Shown: positions 9,801-19,869, counted from the stretch's first letter. The stretch: 64,000 nucleotides of DNA from Streptomyces xantholiticus (GCF_014651015.1 NZ_BMWB01000001.1:124001-188000), one strand, 5' to 3'. Program-made: numbers and translations. Notes: a model not told the origin generated them from the sequence alone.

Positions 9801-9916
9801 ATGACGTGGGCGGCGGTGAGGACCAGAGACGGGGCTATGAGAACGCCGCTGCCCTGAAACGCTCCCTCGACCACCAGCACCCGGTCCGCCACCGACCAGG
9901 TTCGGCTGTTGTCCAT
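6860..9916 (-). CDS. Trypsin-like protease-NACHT-LRR protein (NLR-like STAND ATPase)
   Basis: A 1018-aa three-part protein. Residues 1-200 form a chymotrypsin-fold serine protease with catalytic His37 (TAAHV), Asp69 (GDIALL) and Ser165 (GLSGAPV). Residues about 290-620 are a NACHT-type STAND ATPase: Walker A GEAGAGKTT (304-312), Walker B LLLIDGLDE (384-392), then TPLLCAVIC and FIHRTFQDYLAAKEL. The middle is helical and residues 820-1018 are leucine-rich repeats. Effector-NACHT-sensor is the layout of animal NLRs and of bacterial NACHT anti-phage proteins, so a role in phage defence is inferred. The start at 9916 fits the protease fold; the open frame further 5' is compositionally random. Leu73 is encoded by TTA, making translation dependent on bldA. 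Confidence 0.88.
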   Translation of the reverse strand: MDNSRTWSVADRVLVVEGAFQGSGVLIAPSLVLTAAHVMGSYGPRPAGRVAHPAVTGRVECVELWRSGDIALLRTATPMLPIAPEGWLDRPRWGSVSTSRPIRGCQVVGFPDIQRRPPTGALELDQYEVTVLPLSGSPRQVLTCEFARPPATERADGTSPLEGLSGAPVIAGGVLIGIVTDVPRGRGHLRVEAQPLDRLEKNRLPRRPGEHGPPRFEDVTEVHPRDERFTEQYAEALGRRFRRTEIIGIDELGHKASRWDLNAAYLHLEAESSYRELSRPAGSARPRRLHELLATDKSVVLLRGEAGAGKTTLVWWLAAHAAAGTLAPHLARLNGLVPFVVPMRSVRADGAFPTPSGLAEVARLTVDAAPTGWARRVLDSGRGLLLIDGLDEVPQEDRDEARRWLTDLLEAFPEMRCLVTLRPLAVEGDWLGLDDGVLELRLLPMSDEHIQEFVRAWHDAARLEPSVSADERTVLTELEQELARQFETTPALRDLARTPLLCAVICALHRKRQGLLPTRRSDLYVAALDMLLGGRDKLRRIDAPEGIELDAGEHKLLLQRIAAWLVRNGQSQLSYEQARGQLAAALQGMPQIADQGPVEKILRHVLSRSGVLQERTQDSVQFIHRTFQDYLAAKELRDSDHLGELLRHADEEEWEDVVSLVIGHCTRGEVKRVVDGLVAQGDAATGPTRWRLHLLAATCATSALYLDKSTRTAVEERVAAILPPSDAVRSTELAKLGPYVLPLLPQAEGLGEHEQLLVLHTICRIGTAESLPLVRAYGQVPARAVRQYIAASWPDFPVGRYARDVLDHIRIDDLQFVIDRRELLHLLPRLGAVRYAELHMSAPVPDPLGPSDLDVVAELPDLRELRLKGLPGGRLPAANPAVARLSVDSDRFDVGDLGRWSGLRSLALWHPVPVPELLESLKSLPKLRALQLSIAAPGGWIWHTPTTMAGIRSLTLLTALETGDLAHVARTFPSLKRLTLLRPEQNVHRAVDLTALEKCPGLTVEVVYGRNRPDLVRQ

Positions 9917-10161
9917 CACGGCCCCCGCCCTTGAGTCCCACGGGCACGCCCCGGCCTCCTCGCGACCGGCGGCCACGTCCTCCACCCGCCCTTGGGGACG
10001 AATCCTCCCGCAGGACGGCGGCGTCGCGCGAGCGGTTCCGTGTGCCTGTGCCGGCCGACGCCTCCCGGCGCTCTCCCCGGACCGGCCCTGGCGCGACGCC
10101 TCGCGGGAAGCCTCCTCGTGGGGCACGGTGGAGTGAACGCATCGAGAGGAGTGCGACAGAC

Positions 10162-10377
10162 ATGTCGAACCACACCTACCGCGTCACCGAGATCGTGGGT
10201 ACCTCGCACGACGGTGTCGACCAGGCCATCCGGAACGGGATCGCGCGGGCGTCGCAGACGTTGCGGGGCCTCGACTGGTTCGAGGTGACGCAGGTCCGCG
10301 GTCACATCGTCGACGGGCAGATCGAGCACTACCAGGTCGGTCTGAAGGTCGGCTTCCGCCTCGAGGACGGCGACTGA
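10162..10377 (+). CDS. Dodecin family flavin-binding protein
   Basis: A 71-aa protein spanning the whole dodecin domain: HTYRVTEIVGTSHDGVDQAI at the start, ASQTLRGLDWFEVTQVRGH in the middle (the Trp that stacks on flavin is present) and VGLKVGFRLED at the end. Dodecins assemble into dodecamers that store or buffer riboflavin, FMN or CoA. GAGGAG lies about 11 bases before the ATG. Divergent from the NACHT gene and convergent with the HAD gene, so it is probably transcribed alone. Confidence 0.95.
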   Translation: MSNHTYRVTEIVGTSHDGVDQAIRNGIARASQTLRGLDWFEVTQVRGHIVDGQIEHYQVGLKVGFRLEDGD

Positions 10378-10407
10378 CCGTCCCTGCACCCTCACGGGGC
10401 AGCAGCC

Positions 10408-10914
10408 TCAGGTGCGGCCCTCGCGCTCCTGTGCCTCCCGCATCGCGGCCGATGTGCTCGCCGCGCCCCAGCGTGCCGCCCGCACCACCCGGAAGCCGGC
10501 GCGCTCCGCGTCCTGGCAGACCAGCTCGTCGTCGTCGACCAGCACGCTGATCTCCCGCTCGCGGGCGAGTCGCCGCAGTATCTCGAGCTTGGTCCTGCGG
10601 GCCGGCCGCCGGTCGTCGTTGCGCCGCATGAAGATGCGCCCCTCGGGAAGCCCCTGGGCGGCGAGCCAGTCCACAGTGTCCGCCCTGCACCGCTCCGGCC
10701 TGCCCGTCAGATACATGACTTCGCACTCCTTCGCGGTCTCCAGGCACAGCGCCACGCCCTCGGCGAGCGGCGGGTCGTCTGGTGCGGCGGCGAAGAAGGC
10801 GTCCCAGGCGCGCGGCTTGCGTTCCAGCAGGTGCTGGCGGTGCCCGGCGTCGGAGAGCGTCCCGTCGAGGTCGAATACGGCCAGCGGCCTGCTGCTGCGC
10901 GTCACGTTCCCCAC
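10408..10914 (-). CDS. HAD-superfamily phosphatase, polynucleotide kinase 3'-phosphatase-like
   Basis: A 168-aa HAD-fold protein. Motif I is FDLDGTLSD (nucleophile and acid/base aspartates), motif II is YLTGRPERCR, the conserved lysine is in RRTKLEIL, and motif III is VLVDDDE. The YLTGRP signature is shared with the phosphatase domain of bacterial and T4 polynucleotide kinases and acid-phosphatase-like HADs, but the substrate cannot be inferred. GTG start at 10914; a second GTG three codons later, preceded by GGGTGGGG, is possible. Confidence 0.82.
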   Translation of the reverse strand: MGNVTRSSRPLAVFDLDGTLSDAGHRQHLLERKPRAWDAFFAAAPDDPPLAEGVALCLETAKECEVMYLTGRPERCRADTVDWLAAQGLPEGRIFMRRNDDRRPARRTKLEILRRLAREREISVLVDDDELVCQDAERAGFRVVRAARWGAASTSAAMREAQEREGRT

Positions 10915-10965
10915 CCTATGCAGGAGAACGGGAATCCCGGCGGGCGGTGAGCGTTGAACCGGGAT

Positions 10966-11982
10966 GTGAGCTCAGCGATCGCATCGACCCGCCTGTCCGT
11001 GCTCGACCGTTCCCGCACCCGGGAGGGGTACGACGGTCCCGCCGCCCTGCGCGACACCGTGGGCCTCGCCCGGCATGCCGAGGCACTCGGCTACCACCGT
11101 TTCTGGGTCTCGGAGCATCACGGTGTGCCGGGCGTCGCGGGTTCGGCGCCGACGGTGCTCGCGGCGGCCGTCGCGGCGGCCACCGCATCGATCCGGGTGG
11201 GGACCGGCGGGGTCATGCTGCCCAACCACCAGCCCCTGGTGGTCGCCGAGCAGTTCGGGGTGCTGGAGTCACTCTTCCCGGGCCGCATCGACATGGGGCT
11301 CGGCCGTTCCGTCGGTTTCACCGACGGCATCCGCAGGGCGCTCGGCCGGGAGAAGAAGGACGCCGAGGACTTCGCGGCGCAACTGGAGGAGCTGCTGGGC
11401 TGGTTCACCGGCGAGCAGTCCGCGCATCCCCGGGTCCACGCCCGCCCCTCCGAGGGGTTGCGGGTCCCGCCCTATCTGCTCGCCACCGGCGAGGGCGCCG
11501 GTATAGCGGCGCATGCCGGCCTGCCGTTGGTCATCGGCGATCTGCGGGGGCGCGACCGGCTGCTGACGGCCGTGGACGGCTATCGGCGGGAGTTCCGCCC
11601 GTCCCTGTGGGCCGAGCGGCCGTACGTGGTGGTCGCGGGCACGGTCGCGGTCGCCGGGACGGAGGAGGAGGCGCGCCGACTACTGATGCCGGAGGCCTGG
11701 TCCATGGCGTACTCCCGCACCCATGGGACCTTCCCGCCGCTCATGCCGCCGGAGCGGATCGAGGCCCTGGAGATGACCGACAAGGAGCGCGGCTTCTACG
11801 AGGCGGGGCTGCGGGGCCACATCGCGGGCACCGAGGAACAGGTCGCCGATGCTCTGGAGACGGCGGTCAAGGAGAGCGGCGCCGACGAGGTGCTGGTTAC
11901 GACAAGCACGTACGACCGCGAGGCGCTGCTGGACTCGCTGCGGCGTCTGGCCCGGCTGGCGGGACCGAGCCCGAGGGGCTGA
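10966..11982 (+). CDS. LLM-class flavin-dependent oxidoreductase
   Basis: A 338-aa luciferase-like monooxygenase of the MsnO8-type subgroup. LDRSRTREG and LGYHRFWVSEHHGVPGVAGS are the N-terminal signature, with VGTGGVMLPNHQPLVVAEQF and LGRSVGFTDG following. It should use reduced FMN supplied by a separate reductase; the substrate is unknown. The GTG at 10966 gives the family N-terminus; a TTG four codons earlier is also open and neither has a convincing ribosome-binding site. The 3' end overlaps the beginning of a UvrA-like remnant. Confidence 0.87.
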   Translation: MSSAIASTRLSVLDRSRTREGYDGPAALRDTVGLARHAEALGYHRFWVSEHHGVPGVAGSAPTVLAAAVAAATASIRVGTGGVMLPNHQPLVVAEQFGVLESLFPGRIDMGLGRSVGFTDGIRRALGREKKDAEDFAAQLEELLGWFTGEQSAHPRVHARPSEGLRVPPYLLATGEGAGIAAHAGLPLVIGDLRGRDRLLTAVDGYRREFRPSLWAERPYVVVAGTVAVAGTEEEARRLLMPEAWSMAYSRTHGTFPPLMPPERIEALEMTDKERGFYEAGLRGHIAGTEEQVADALETAVKESGADEVLVTTSTYDREALLDSLRRLARLAGPSPRG

Positions 11983-12262
11983 CCAGCGACGACACCTGGA
12001 CTCGTCCCTCATGCACACCCTCCCGCGCGACGCCCTGGTCGCGCTCACCGGCGTGTCCGGCTCCGGGAAGTCCTCCCCGGCGTTCGGCACCGTTGGAGGT
12101 CGTGGCCGGGGCGGACCGGGTGATCGACATGGGACCGGGCGGAGGTGACGACGGCGGCCGCATCGTCGCGTCCGCCTCCCCGGCCGAGGTGGCGCGGGCG
12201 GCCGGCAGCCGCACCGCGCCGTATCTCGCAGAGGCGCTCGGACGGCGGGACCGGTCCCCGGC
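11973..12262 (+). pseudogene. UvrA-like excinuclease ATPase remnant
   Basis: Two pieces of a UvrA-type protein lie next to each other in different frames. From about 11973 the frame reads HLDSSLMHTLPRDALVALTG followed by VSGSGKSSPAF, the N-terminal UvrA Walker A region. From about 12090 another frame reads LEVVAGADRVIDMGPGGGDD and GGRIVASASPAEVARA, the C-terminal UvrA ABC end. The whole middle, roughly 700 residues in an intact protein, is gone and the junction shifts frame. It is wedged between the oxidoreductase and sdhB ends. This is a relic of a UvrA paralogue of the kind linked to DNA repair or drug resistance. Confidence 0.75.
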
Positions 12263-13005
12263 CTACCGCCTGGCCTTACGGGTCGCCCGAAGCCACTCCC
12301 GGTTCATCGCGGCGATGGACGGCAGCGGGATGCCCTTCGGGCAGGCGGTGGCGCACTCCCCGGTGAGGGTGCAGCCGCCGAAGCCCTCGTCGTCCATGGC
12401 CGCGACCATGTCGAGCACCCGGGTCTCGCGCTCCGGAGCGCCCTGGGGCAGCACATTGAGGTGGTTGACCTTGGCGGAGGTGAAGAGCATCGCCGAGCCG
12501 TTGGGACAGGCCGCCACACACGCTCCGCAGCCGATGCACTCGGCGTGCTCGAAGGCGGAGTCGGCGTCGGGCTTCGGCACGGGCGTGGCATGGGCCTCGG
12601 GGGCCGAGCCGGTGGGAGCGCTGATGTAGCCGCCGGCCTGGATGATCCGGTCGAAGGCCGAGCGGTCCACCACCAGGTCCTTCACGACGGGAAAGGCCGA
12701 GGCCCGCCACGGCTCGACGTCGATGGTGTCGCCGTCGCGGAAGGAGCGCATGTGGAGCTGGCAGGTGGTGGTGCGTTCGGGGCCGTGGGCGTCACCGTTG
12801 ATGACGAGGGAGCAGGCGCCGCAGATGCCCTCGCGGCAGTCGTGGTCGAAGGCGACCGGCTCCTCGCCGCGAAGGATGAGGTCCTCGTTGAGGGTGTCGA
12901 GCATCTCCAGGAACGACATGTCCGGGGAGATGCCGTCCACCTCGTAGGTGGCCATGGCGCCCTCGGCGTCCGTGTTCTGCTGGCGCCAGACGCGCAGGTT
13001 GAGCT

Positions 13006-13009
<4 letters not shown>
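12263..13009 (-). CDS. sdhB: Succinate dehydrogenase iron-sulfur subunit
   Basis: A 248-aa SdhB/FrdB. The N-terminal [2Fe-2S] domain has CREGICGAC and a distal Cys in RTTTCQLH. The C-terminal ferredoxin domain has [12 protein letters not shown] and [12 protein letters not shown] for the [4Fe-4S] and [3Fe-4S] clusters. It carries electrons from SdhA flavin to the membrane subunit. The ATG overlaps the sdhA stop (ATGA), making sdhC-sdhA-sdhB one unit. A large upstream in-frame extension is antisense to nothing conserved and is rejected. Confidence 0.96.
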
Positions 13010-14958
<1,949 letters not shown>

Positions 14959-14959
14959 G

Positions 14960-15679
14960 TCAGCTCACCACTCCGGTCATGACGGCGACGGGTACGGACA
15001 CGAATCCGGCGGTCAGCACGAGTGCCAGGCCGTTTGCCATGGCCTTGAGGGCGCGGTCGCGGCGGGCGTTGCCGGCACCGAGGGTCTGGGCGGCGCTCCA
15101 GAAGCCGTGCCGGACATGGAGGCCGACGGCCAGCATGGCGACGATGTAGATCACGTTGCCGTACCAGGTGGAGAAGGTGTCCACGACGTTCTGGTACGGG
15201 CGTCCCTCCTCGAAGCCGCCCACATGGACGGTGCCGGTGGTCAGGTCGAGGATGTGCCAGACGATGAACAGCGCGAGGATGATGCCGCCCCAGCGCATGG
15301 TGCGGGTCGCGTAGCTCGCGCGGGGCCGCTTGTGCACATATGCGGTGGGCCTGGCCTTGATGTCGCGCCGGCTGAGCTGGTACGCGCTGACCGCGTGCCC
15401 GATCACGGCGGCGAGCAGCCCCACGCGGACGATCCACAGGGCCCAGGAGTGGTGCAGCACCGGGGCGCCCATGGTGCGCAGCCAGTGGCCGTAGGCGTTG
15501 AACTCCCCCGGCCCGAAGAAGATCTTGAGGTTGCCCATCACATGGGCGACGAGGTAGCCGAGCATGATCAGACCGCTGAGGGCCATGACCGTCTTCTTGC
15601 CGACGGTCGAGCGCCAGAAGATGCGTGTCATGGACGGTTGTGGTTCCGTCCGTCGTTCCGTCCGCGTTGCCAGAGCCAT
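14960..15679 (-). CDS. sdhC: Succinate dehydrogenase cytochrome b subunit (b558 family)
   Basis: A 239-aa integral membrane protein with five hydrophobic segments, including [20 protein letters not shown], a segment around [20 protein letters not shown] and [14 protein letters not shown]. The several in-membrane histidines fit the two haem ligations of a type B enzyme that needs no SdhD, and none is present. Starts at 15706, 15679 and 15631 are all open and none has a clear ribosome-binding site; 15679 leaves room for the operator that separates it from the divergent lysR. First gene of the operon. Confidence 0.9.
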   Translation of the reverse strand: MALATRTERRTEPQPSMTRIFWRSTVGKKTVMALSGLIMLGYLVAHVMGNLKIFFGPGEFNAYGHWLRTMGAPVLHHSWALWIVRVGLLAAVIGHAVSAYQLSRRDIKARPTAYVHKRPRASYATRTMRWGGIILALFIVWHILDLTTGTVHVGGFEEGRPYQNVVDTFSTWYGNVIYIVAMLAVGLHVRHGFWSAAQTLGAGNARRDRALKAMANGLALVLTAGFVSVPVAVMTGVVS

Positions 15680-15717
15680 GAGGCCGACGCTAGGGCCGAG
15701 GGTCATCAGAGGTCCAA

Positions 15718-15737
15718 GACATGATTCGGCTCATGTC
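15718..15737. promoter_or_regulatory. Putative LysR-type operator between sdhC and lysR
   Basis: GACATGA-N6-TCATGTC is a perfect 7-base inverted repeat in the 83-base gap between the two divergent starts. It contains an ATGA/TCAT arrangement compatible with the T-N11-A motif of LysR regulators, and is well placed for both autoregulation and control of sdhCAB. Confidence 0.55.
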
Positions 15738-15762
15738 CATAGGCAGACCCTATCGTGGTCGT

Positions 15763-16683
15763 ATGCAACTGCAGCAGCTCCGCTATTTCACCGCCGTGGC
15801 AGAGACCCTTCACTTCACCCGGGCCGCCGAACGGGTCCATGTCTCCCAGCCGTCGCTCTCCCAGCAGATCCGGGCGCTGGAGCAGGAGCTCGGTGCCGAC
15901 CTCTTCCGCCGCGCCCGGGGCAACATCGCCCTCACCGACGCCGGTCATGCGCTGCTCCCCCTCGCCCGCCGGATCCTCGCCGACACCGAGACGGCCCGCC
16001 ACGAGGTGCAGGAGGTGGCCCAGCTGCGCCGGGGCAGGGTCCGGCTCGGTGCCACGCCCAGCCTGTGCACCGGTCTGCTGCCCCAGGTGCTGCGCACCTT
16101 CCATGATCTGCACCCGGGCATCGAGATCCGGATCGAGGAGTCCGGCTCGCACGATCTCGTGCGCGAACTGGCACGTGGCGCGCTCGACCTGGCGCTCGTG
16201 GTGCTGCCGCTGCCGTCCTCGTCACCCGCACTCAGCACCGTCGAACTGCTGCGGGAGGACCTGGTGGTGATCTCTTCACCGGCCGCGCCCGCGCCGCCGG
16301 CTCCGCTGCGGATCGCGGATCTCGCGGGCGAGCCGCTGGTGATGTTCCGGCACGGCTACGACCTGCGGGAGCTGACGGTGGCCGCCTGCCGGGCCGAGGG
16401 GTTCGAGCCGTCGTACACGGTGGAGGGCGGCGAGATGGACGCCGTGCTCGGGTTCGTCAGGGCGGGTCTCGGGGTCGCCGTGGTTCCGGCGATGGTGGCC
16501 GAGGGGGTGGGCGGGGACCTGCGGGTGACCCCGCTCGCCGGGCCCGGCCTGCGCCGGACGATCGGGCTCGCGCACCGCAGTGACGTCGCGCCGCCGCGGG
16601 CGGCCCGCGAGCTCCAGCGGGTGCTGCTGGACTCGCGGGCCGAGGAGGGGCGTCAGACCGCGTCGGCCAGTACCAGGGTGTGA
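15763..16683 (+). CDS. LysR-family transcriptional regulator of the sdh operon (inferred)
   Basis: A 306-aa LTTR. The winged helix-turn-helix is at residues 1-60 (MQLQQLRYFTAVAETLHFTR, then VSQPSLSQQIRALEQELG), followed by a linker helix and a periplasmic-binding-like effector domain with TPSLCTGLLPQVL. The ATG at 15763 gives the canonical N-terminus, so the earlier open start at 15721 is rejected because it would run through the operator. Divergent from sdhCAB, which it probably controls. Its last 31 bases overlap the rmdA 3' end on the other strand. Confidence 0.92.
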   Translation: MQLQQLRYFTAVAETLHFTRAAERVHVSQPSLSQQIRALEQELGADLFRRARGNIALTDAGHALLPLARRILADTETARHEVQEVAQLRRGRVRLGATPSLCTGLLPQVLRTFHDLHPGIEIRIEESGSHDLVRELARGALDLALVVLPLPSSSPALSTVELLREDLVVISSPAAPAPPAPLRIADLAGEPLVMFRHGYDLRELTVAACRAEGFEPSYTVEGGEMDAVLGFVRAGLGVAVVPAMVAEGVGGDLRVTPLAGPGLRRTIGLAHRSDVAPPRAARELQRVLLDSRAEEGRQTASASTRV

Positions 16684-18815
16684 ATCCGGTCGGGGGCACC
16701 TGGCCGCGCGTAGTACCAGCCCTGGGCGGTGTCGCAGCCGAGCTCCCGCAGCTGCTCCGCCTGCGCGCCGGTCTCCACTCCCTCGACCGTCACGGCCAGC
16801 TCCAGGCTGTGGGCGAGCGACACGATGCCCTCGACGATCTTGAGGTCGACAGGGTCCGCGGGGTGACGTTGCATGCCCTGTGTGAAGGATCGATCCAGCT
16901 TGAGCACGCTCACCGGCAGCCGGCGCAGGTTGGCGAGGTTGGAGTAGCCGGTGCCGAAGTCGTCGAGCGCTATGTCGACTCCCATCTCGGCCAGTTGCCG
17001 CAGGGGCTTGAGCCGGTCCTCGTCGGCGCCGATCAGGGCCGACTCGGTGACCTCCAGGCACAGCGCGCCCGGTTCGAGGCCCGACCGCTCGAGCACGTCG
17101 ACGGTGTCGGCCACCAGCCCTGGGTGCTGGAGCTGGGCCGGCGAGAGGTTGACATTGATCCGCAGCGGTCCACCGTCGGTGTGCCGCCGGCTCCAGAACC
17201 GGGCCTGGCGTACGGCCTCCTTGAGCACCCACCGTCCCAACGGCACGATCAGCCCGGTGCGTTCGGCGAGCGGGATGAACCGGTCGGGGCCGAGCACCCC
17301 GTGCTGCGGGTGACACCAGCGCACCAGCGCCTCCGCACCGTGCACGCTGCCGTCGCCGAGGTGGACGAGCGGCTGGTACTCGATGAAGAACTCACCGCGC
17401 TCCAGTGCGGCGGGCAGCGCGTTGGTGAGCCCGTGCCGGGTGATGGCACGGGCGTCGGCCTCGGGGTCGGCGAGCTCGAAGCGGTTGCCGCCGGCGGACT
17501 TGGCCCGGTACATGGTGATGTCGGCGCTGCGCAGCACCTCGGCGCTGGTCCGCTCGCCTGCCGGCCCCTCGACGATGCCGATGCTGCCGCGAACGGTGAA
17601 CTCCCGGCCGTCCACCCGAATCGGGGTGGCCAGGGCGTTCAGGATGCGGCCGGCGAGCTCGTCGACCCCGCGCCGCGTGTCGGGCCCGGTGGTCAGCGCG
17701 ACGAACTCGTCACCACCGAGCCGGGCGACCATCTCGCCCGGCGCGGTCGCGCAGCTCTGCAGCCGGTCGGCGACCTCCACCAGCAGCCGGTCGCCGGTGG
17801 CGTGGCCGAGACTGTCGTTGATGGTCTTGAAGCCGTCGAGGTCGAGGTAGCACAGGCCGAAGCGGGCGCCGTCAGTCGCGCCGACGGCCTTCTCCAGGCG
17901 CTCGAAGAACAGGGTGCGGTTGGGCAGTCCGGTCAGCGCGTCGTGCGTGGCCTCGTACCGCAGCCGGAGATTGAGCAGGCGGCGCTCCGTGGTGTCCTCG
18001 AACAGCGCCAGCTGGTACTGCGGCTCGCCGTCCGCGTCGCGCAGCAGGGAGACGGTCAGATTGGTCCACAGGACGGTGCCGTCGTTGCGGTAGAACGGCT
18101 TCTCGACCCGGTAGTGCTCGAGCTCGCCCTTCACCAGCTCCCGGTACAGCTCCCAGACCTGCGGCCGGTCCTCCGGGTGCGCCCAGTCGGTGACCTTGCG
18201 CCCGCGGACATGGTTCTCGAGACCGCCGAACATCTGGGTGAGCGTGTCGTTGACCTCGAGCACATTGCCTTCGAGGTCGGCGATCCCGATGCCGATCGCG
18301 GCACCCTCGAACACCGCACGGAAACGGGTCTCGGTGGCGTGCATGGCCTGCAGCGCCTCACTGCGTGCCAGCAGCGACGAGCGGGCGATGGACTCCTGCT
18401 CGGCCAGCGTGCGTTCGCGCAGCGCCTGAGCGAAGCCGGCGGCGAGCGCGTGCTGCAGCCTGGCGCAGCGTGCCCTGCTCTCTTCCGCGCTCTGCGCGGG
18501 ATCGCCGCAGTAGAGCACCAGATAGGCGTCGACCACGCCGAGGGTGCGGCTGAGGGCGTCCGGGTCGGTGCAGTGCGCGCCGACGAGCGCTGCGCCCACC
18601 TGGTGCGCGGGCTGGGCGGTGAAGGGGCGGGCATGGAGCGCGGTGCTCAACTCCGTCGCGAGCGGCAGCAGATGCTGTTCGAACTCGGGCCGGGTCATCG
18701 ACGTGGCCGTGGCGGGGAAGATGGCCCGGCTCCAGATCGTCGCGAACCGCCTGAGCCGGTCCTCCAGCACGCCCGGGTGCCCCTCCGGATCGGCAACCTC
18801 TGTCGTTTGCCTCAC
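16653..18815 (-). CDS. rmdA: PAS-GGDEF-EAL c-di-GMP turnover protein, RmdA
   Basis: A 720-aa cytoplasmic protein. A helical N-terminal region (1-150) precedes a PAS domain (about 160-280), a GGDEF domain (about 287-450, RLGGDEFVAL at 365-374) and an EAL domain (about 465-710, EALVRW at 495-500, DDFGTGYSN further on). Both signature motifs are intact, while an inhibitory RxxD site before GGDEF is not obvious. The architecture and its position downstream of sdh/lysR match RmdA of S. coelicolor, a c-di-GMP phosphodiesterase that affects morphological development. GTG start at 18815 overlaps the stop of the methyltransferase gene (GTGA). Confidence 0.9.
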   Translation of the reverse strand: MRQTTEVADPEGHPGVLEDRLRRFATIWSRAIFPATATSMTRPEFEQHLLPLATELSTALHARPFTAQPAHQVGAALVGAHCTDPDALSRTLGVVDAYLVLYCGDPAQSAEESRARCARLQHALAAGFAQALRERTLAEQESIARSSLLARSEALQAMHATETRFRAVFEGAAIGIGIADLEGNVLEVNDTLTQMFGGLENHVRGRKVTDWAHPEDRPQVWELYRELVKGELEHYRVEKPFYRNDGTVLWTNLTVSLLRDADGEPQYQLALFEDTTERRLLNLRLRYEATHDALTGLPNRTLFFERLEKAVGATDGARFGLCYLDLDGFKTINDSLGHATGDRLLVEVADRLQSCATAPGEMVARLGGDEFVALTTGPDTRRGVDELAGRILNALATPIRVDGREFTVRGSIGIVEGPAGERTSAEVLRSADITMYRAKSAGGNRFELADPEADARAITRHGLTNALPAALERGEFFIEYQPLVHLGDGSVHGAEALVRWCHPQHGVLGPDRFIPLAERTGLIVPLGRWVLKEAVRQARFWSRRHTDGGPLRINVNLSPAQLQHPGLVADTVDVLERSGLEPGALCLEVTESALIGADEDRLKPLRQLAEMGVDIALDDFGTGYSNLANLRRLPVSVLKLDRSFTQGMQRHPADPVDLKIVEGIVSLAHSLELAVTVEGVETGAQAEQLRELGCDTAQGWYYARPGAPDRIHTLVLADAV

Positions 18816-19621
18816 GCCTTGCGCCCCACCCCGGCGAAACCGGAGAAGGCATACGGATCCTCCTGGCCGGTCGGCCCGTCCGGCCGCCAGTGCGGCATGG
18901 ACACCAGACCGGGTTCGACCATCTCGTAGCCGTCGAAGAACCGCGCGATCTGCTCACGCGAGCGCATCACCAGCGGGTTGCGGATCCCCCGGTACACCTC
19001 GACGGCGCCACCCGCCCGTTCGGCAGGCAGTGGGATGCCCTCGAACGACGCGTGGGTGAGCAGCAGCAGACTGCCGGGGGCCAGCGCGTCACGCAGCTCG
19101 GCCACGGCCGCGTACGGCTCGTCCTCGTCCTGGAGGAAGTGCAGTACGGCGACGAGGAGCAGCGCCACCGGCCGTTCCAGGTCGAGCAGTCCGGCCGCCG
19201 GACTGTCGAGGATCTGCCGCGGTTTACGCAGATCGGCGGCGACGACGTCCGACTGCTCGTCACCGTCGAGCACGGCCCTGCTGTGCGCGACGGCCACCGG
19301 GTCGTGGTCGACGTAGAGGACCCGCGCGTCCGGGGTTGCCTTGCGTGCGACCTCGTGGACATTGCCGAAGGTCGGAATGCCGGAGCCGATGTCGAGGAAC
19401 TGCGTGATCCCCGCGTCCACGGCGTAATTGACCGCGCGGCGCATGAACGCCCGGTTCGCCTGCATGATCTTGGGGAGTCCCGGCAGGAACTCCATGGCCT
19501 TGCGCGCGGCCGCCCTGTCGACCTCGAAATTGTGGGAGCCGCCCAGGTAGAAGTCATAGATGCGGGACACGCTCGGCACCGATATGTCGATGCCCTGCGG
19601 GGCCCAGGCGGGACGCTCCAT
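18812..19621 (-). CDS. SAM-dependent methyltransferase, SAV2177/DUF574 family
   Basis: A 269-aa member of the Methyltransf_19 family, expanded in Streptomyces. The N-terminus GIDISVPSVSRIYDFYLGGS plus HNFEVDR is the family signature, LDIGSGIPT is the SAM loop, and YVDHDPVAVAHSR follows. The ATG at 19621 has GGAG 8 bases upstream; starts at 19660 and 19666 are open but lack a site and extend beyond the usual N-terminus. Translationally coupled to rmdA, so the two are co-expressed. The substrate of this family is unknown. Confidence 0.9.
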   Translation of the reverse strand: MERPAWAPQGIDISVPSVSRIYDFYLGGSHNFEVDRAAARKAMEFLPGLPKIMQANRAFMRRAVNYAVDAGITQFLDIGSGIPTFGNVHEVARKATPDARVLYVDHDPVAVAHSRAVLDGDEQSDVVAADLRKPRQILDSPAAGLLDLERPVALLLVAVLHFLQDEDEPYAAVAELRDALAPGSLLLLTHASFEGIPLPAERAGGAVEVYRGIRNPLVMRSREQIARFFDGYEMVEPGLVSMPHWRPDGPTGQEDPYAFSGFAGVGRKA

Positions 19622-19810
19622 CGATGTCTCCAACAAGTCGCCACGGGGGAGTTCGGCCATGTCCATGGCCGGTGTTCGAGCCGAGGCTACTGATCGCCCG
19701 CCAAGAGGGCGAGTCCAAACGGAAATTAGCGGTCCGTTCTTGGTCACACCTGTTCGTCACTGGCCCTTGGCATCCAGCCCTGTCATGAGCCTCCTGCACA
19801 TGCGCCGAGC

Positions 19811-19838
19811 CCGCCGCACGCGCGAGGGCGTGCGGCGG
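19811..19838 (-). terminator. Intrinsic-type hairpin after the repeat lipoprotein gene
   Basis: CCGCCGCACGC and GCGTGCGGCGG form a perfect 11-base-pair stem with a 6-base loop, 32 bases beyond the stop of the lipoprotein gene. There is no U tract, which is common for Streptomyces terminators. Confidence 0.65.
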
Positions 19839-19869
19839 CCCGACGCTGGCCGGAGGCGCAGCGTGGGGA

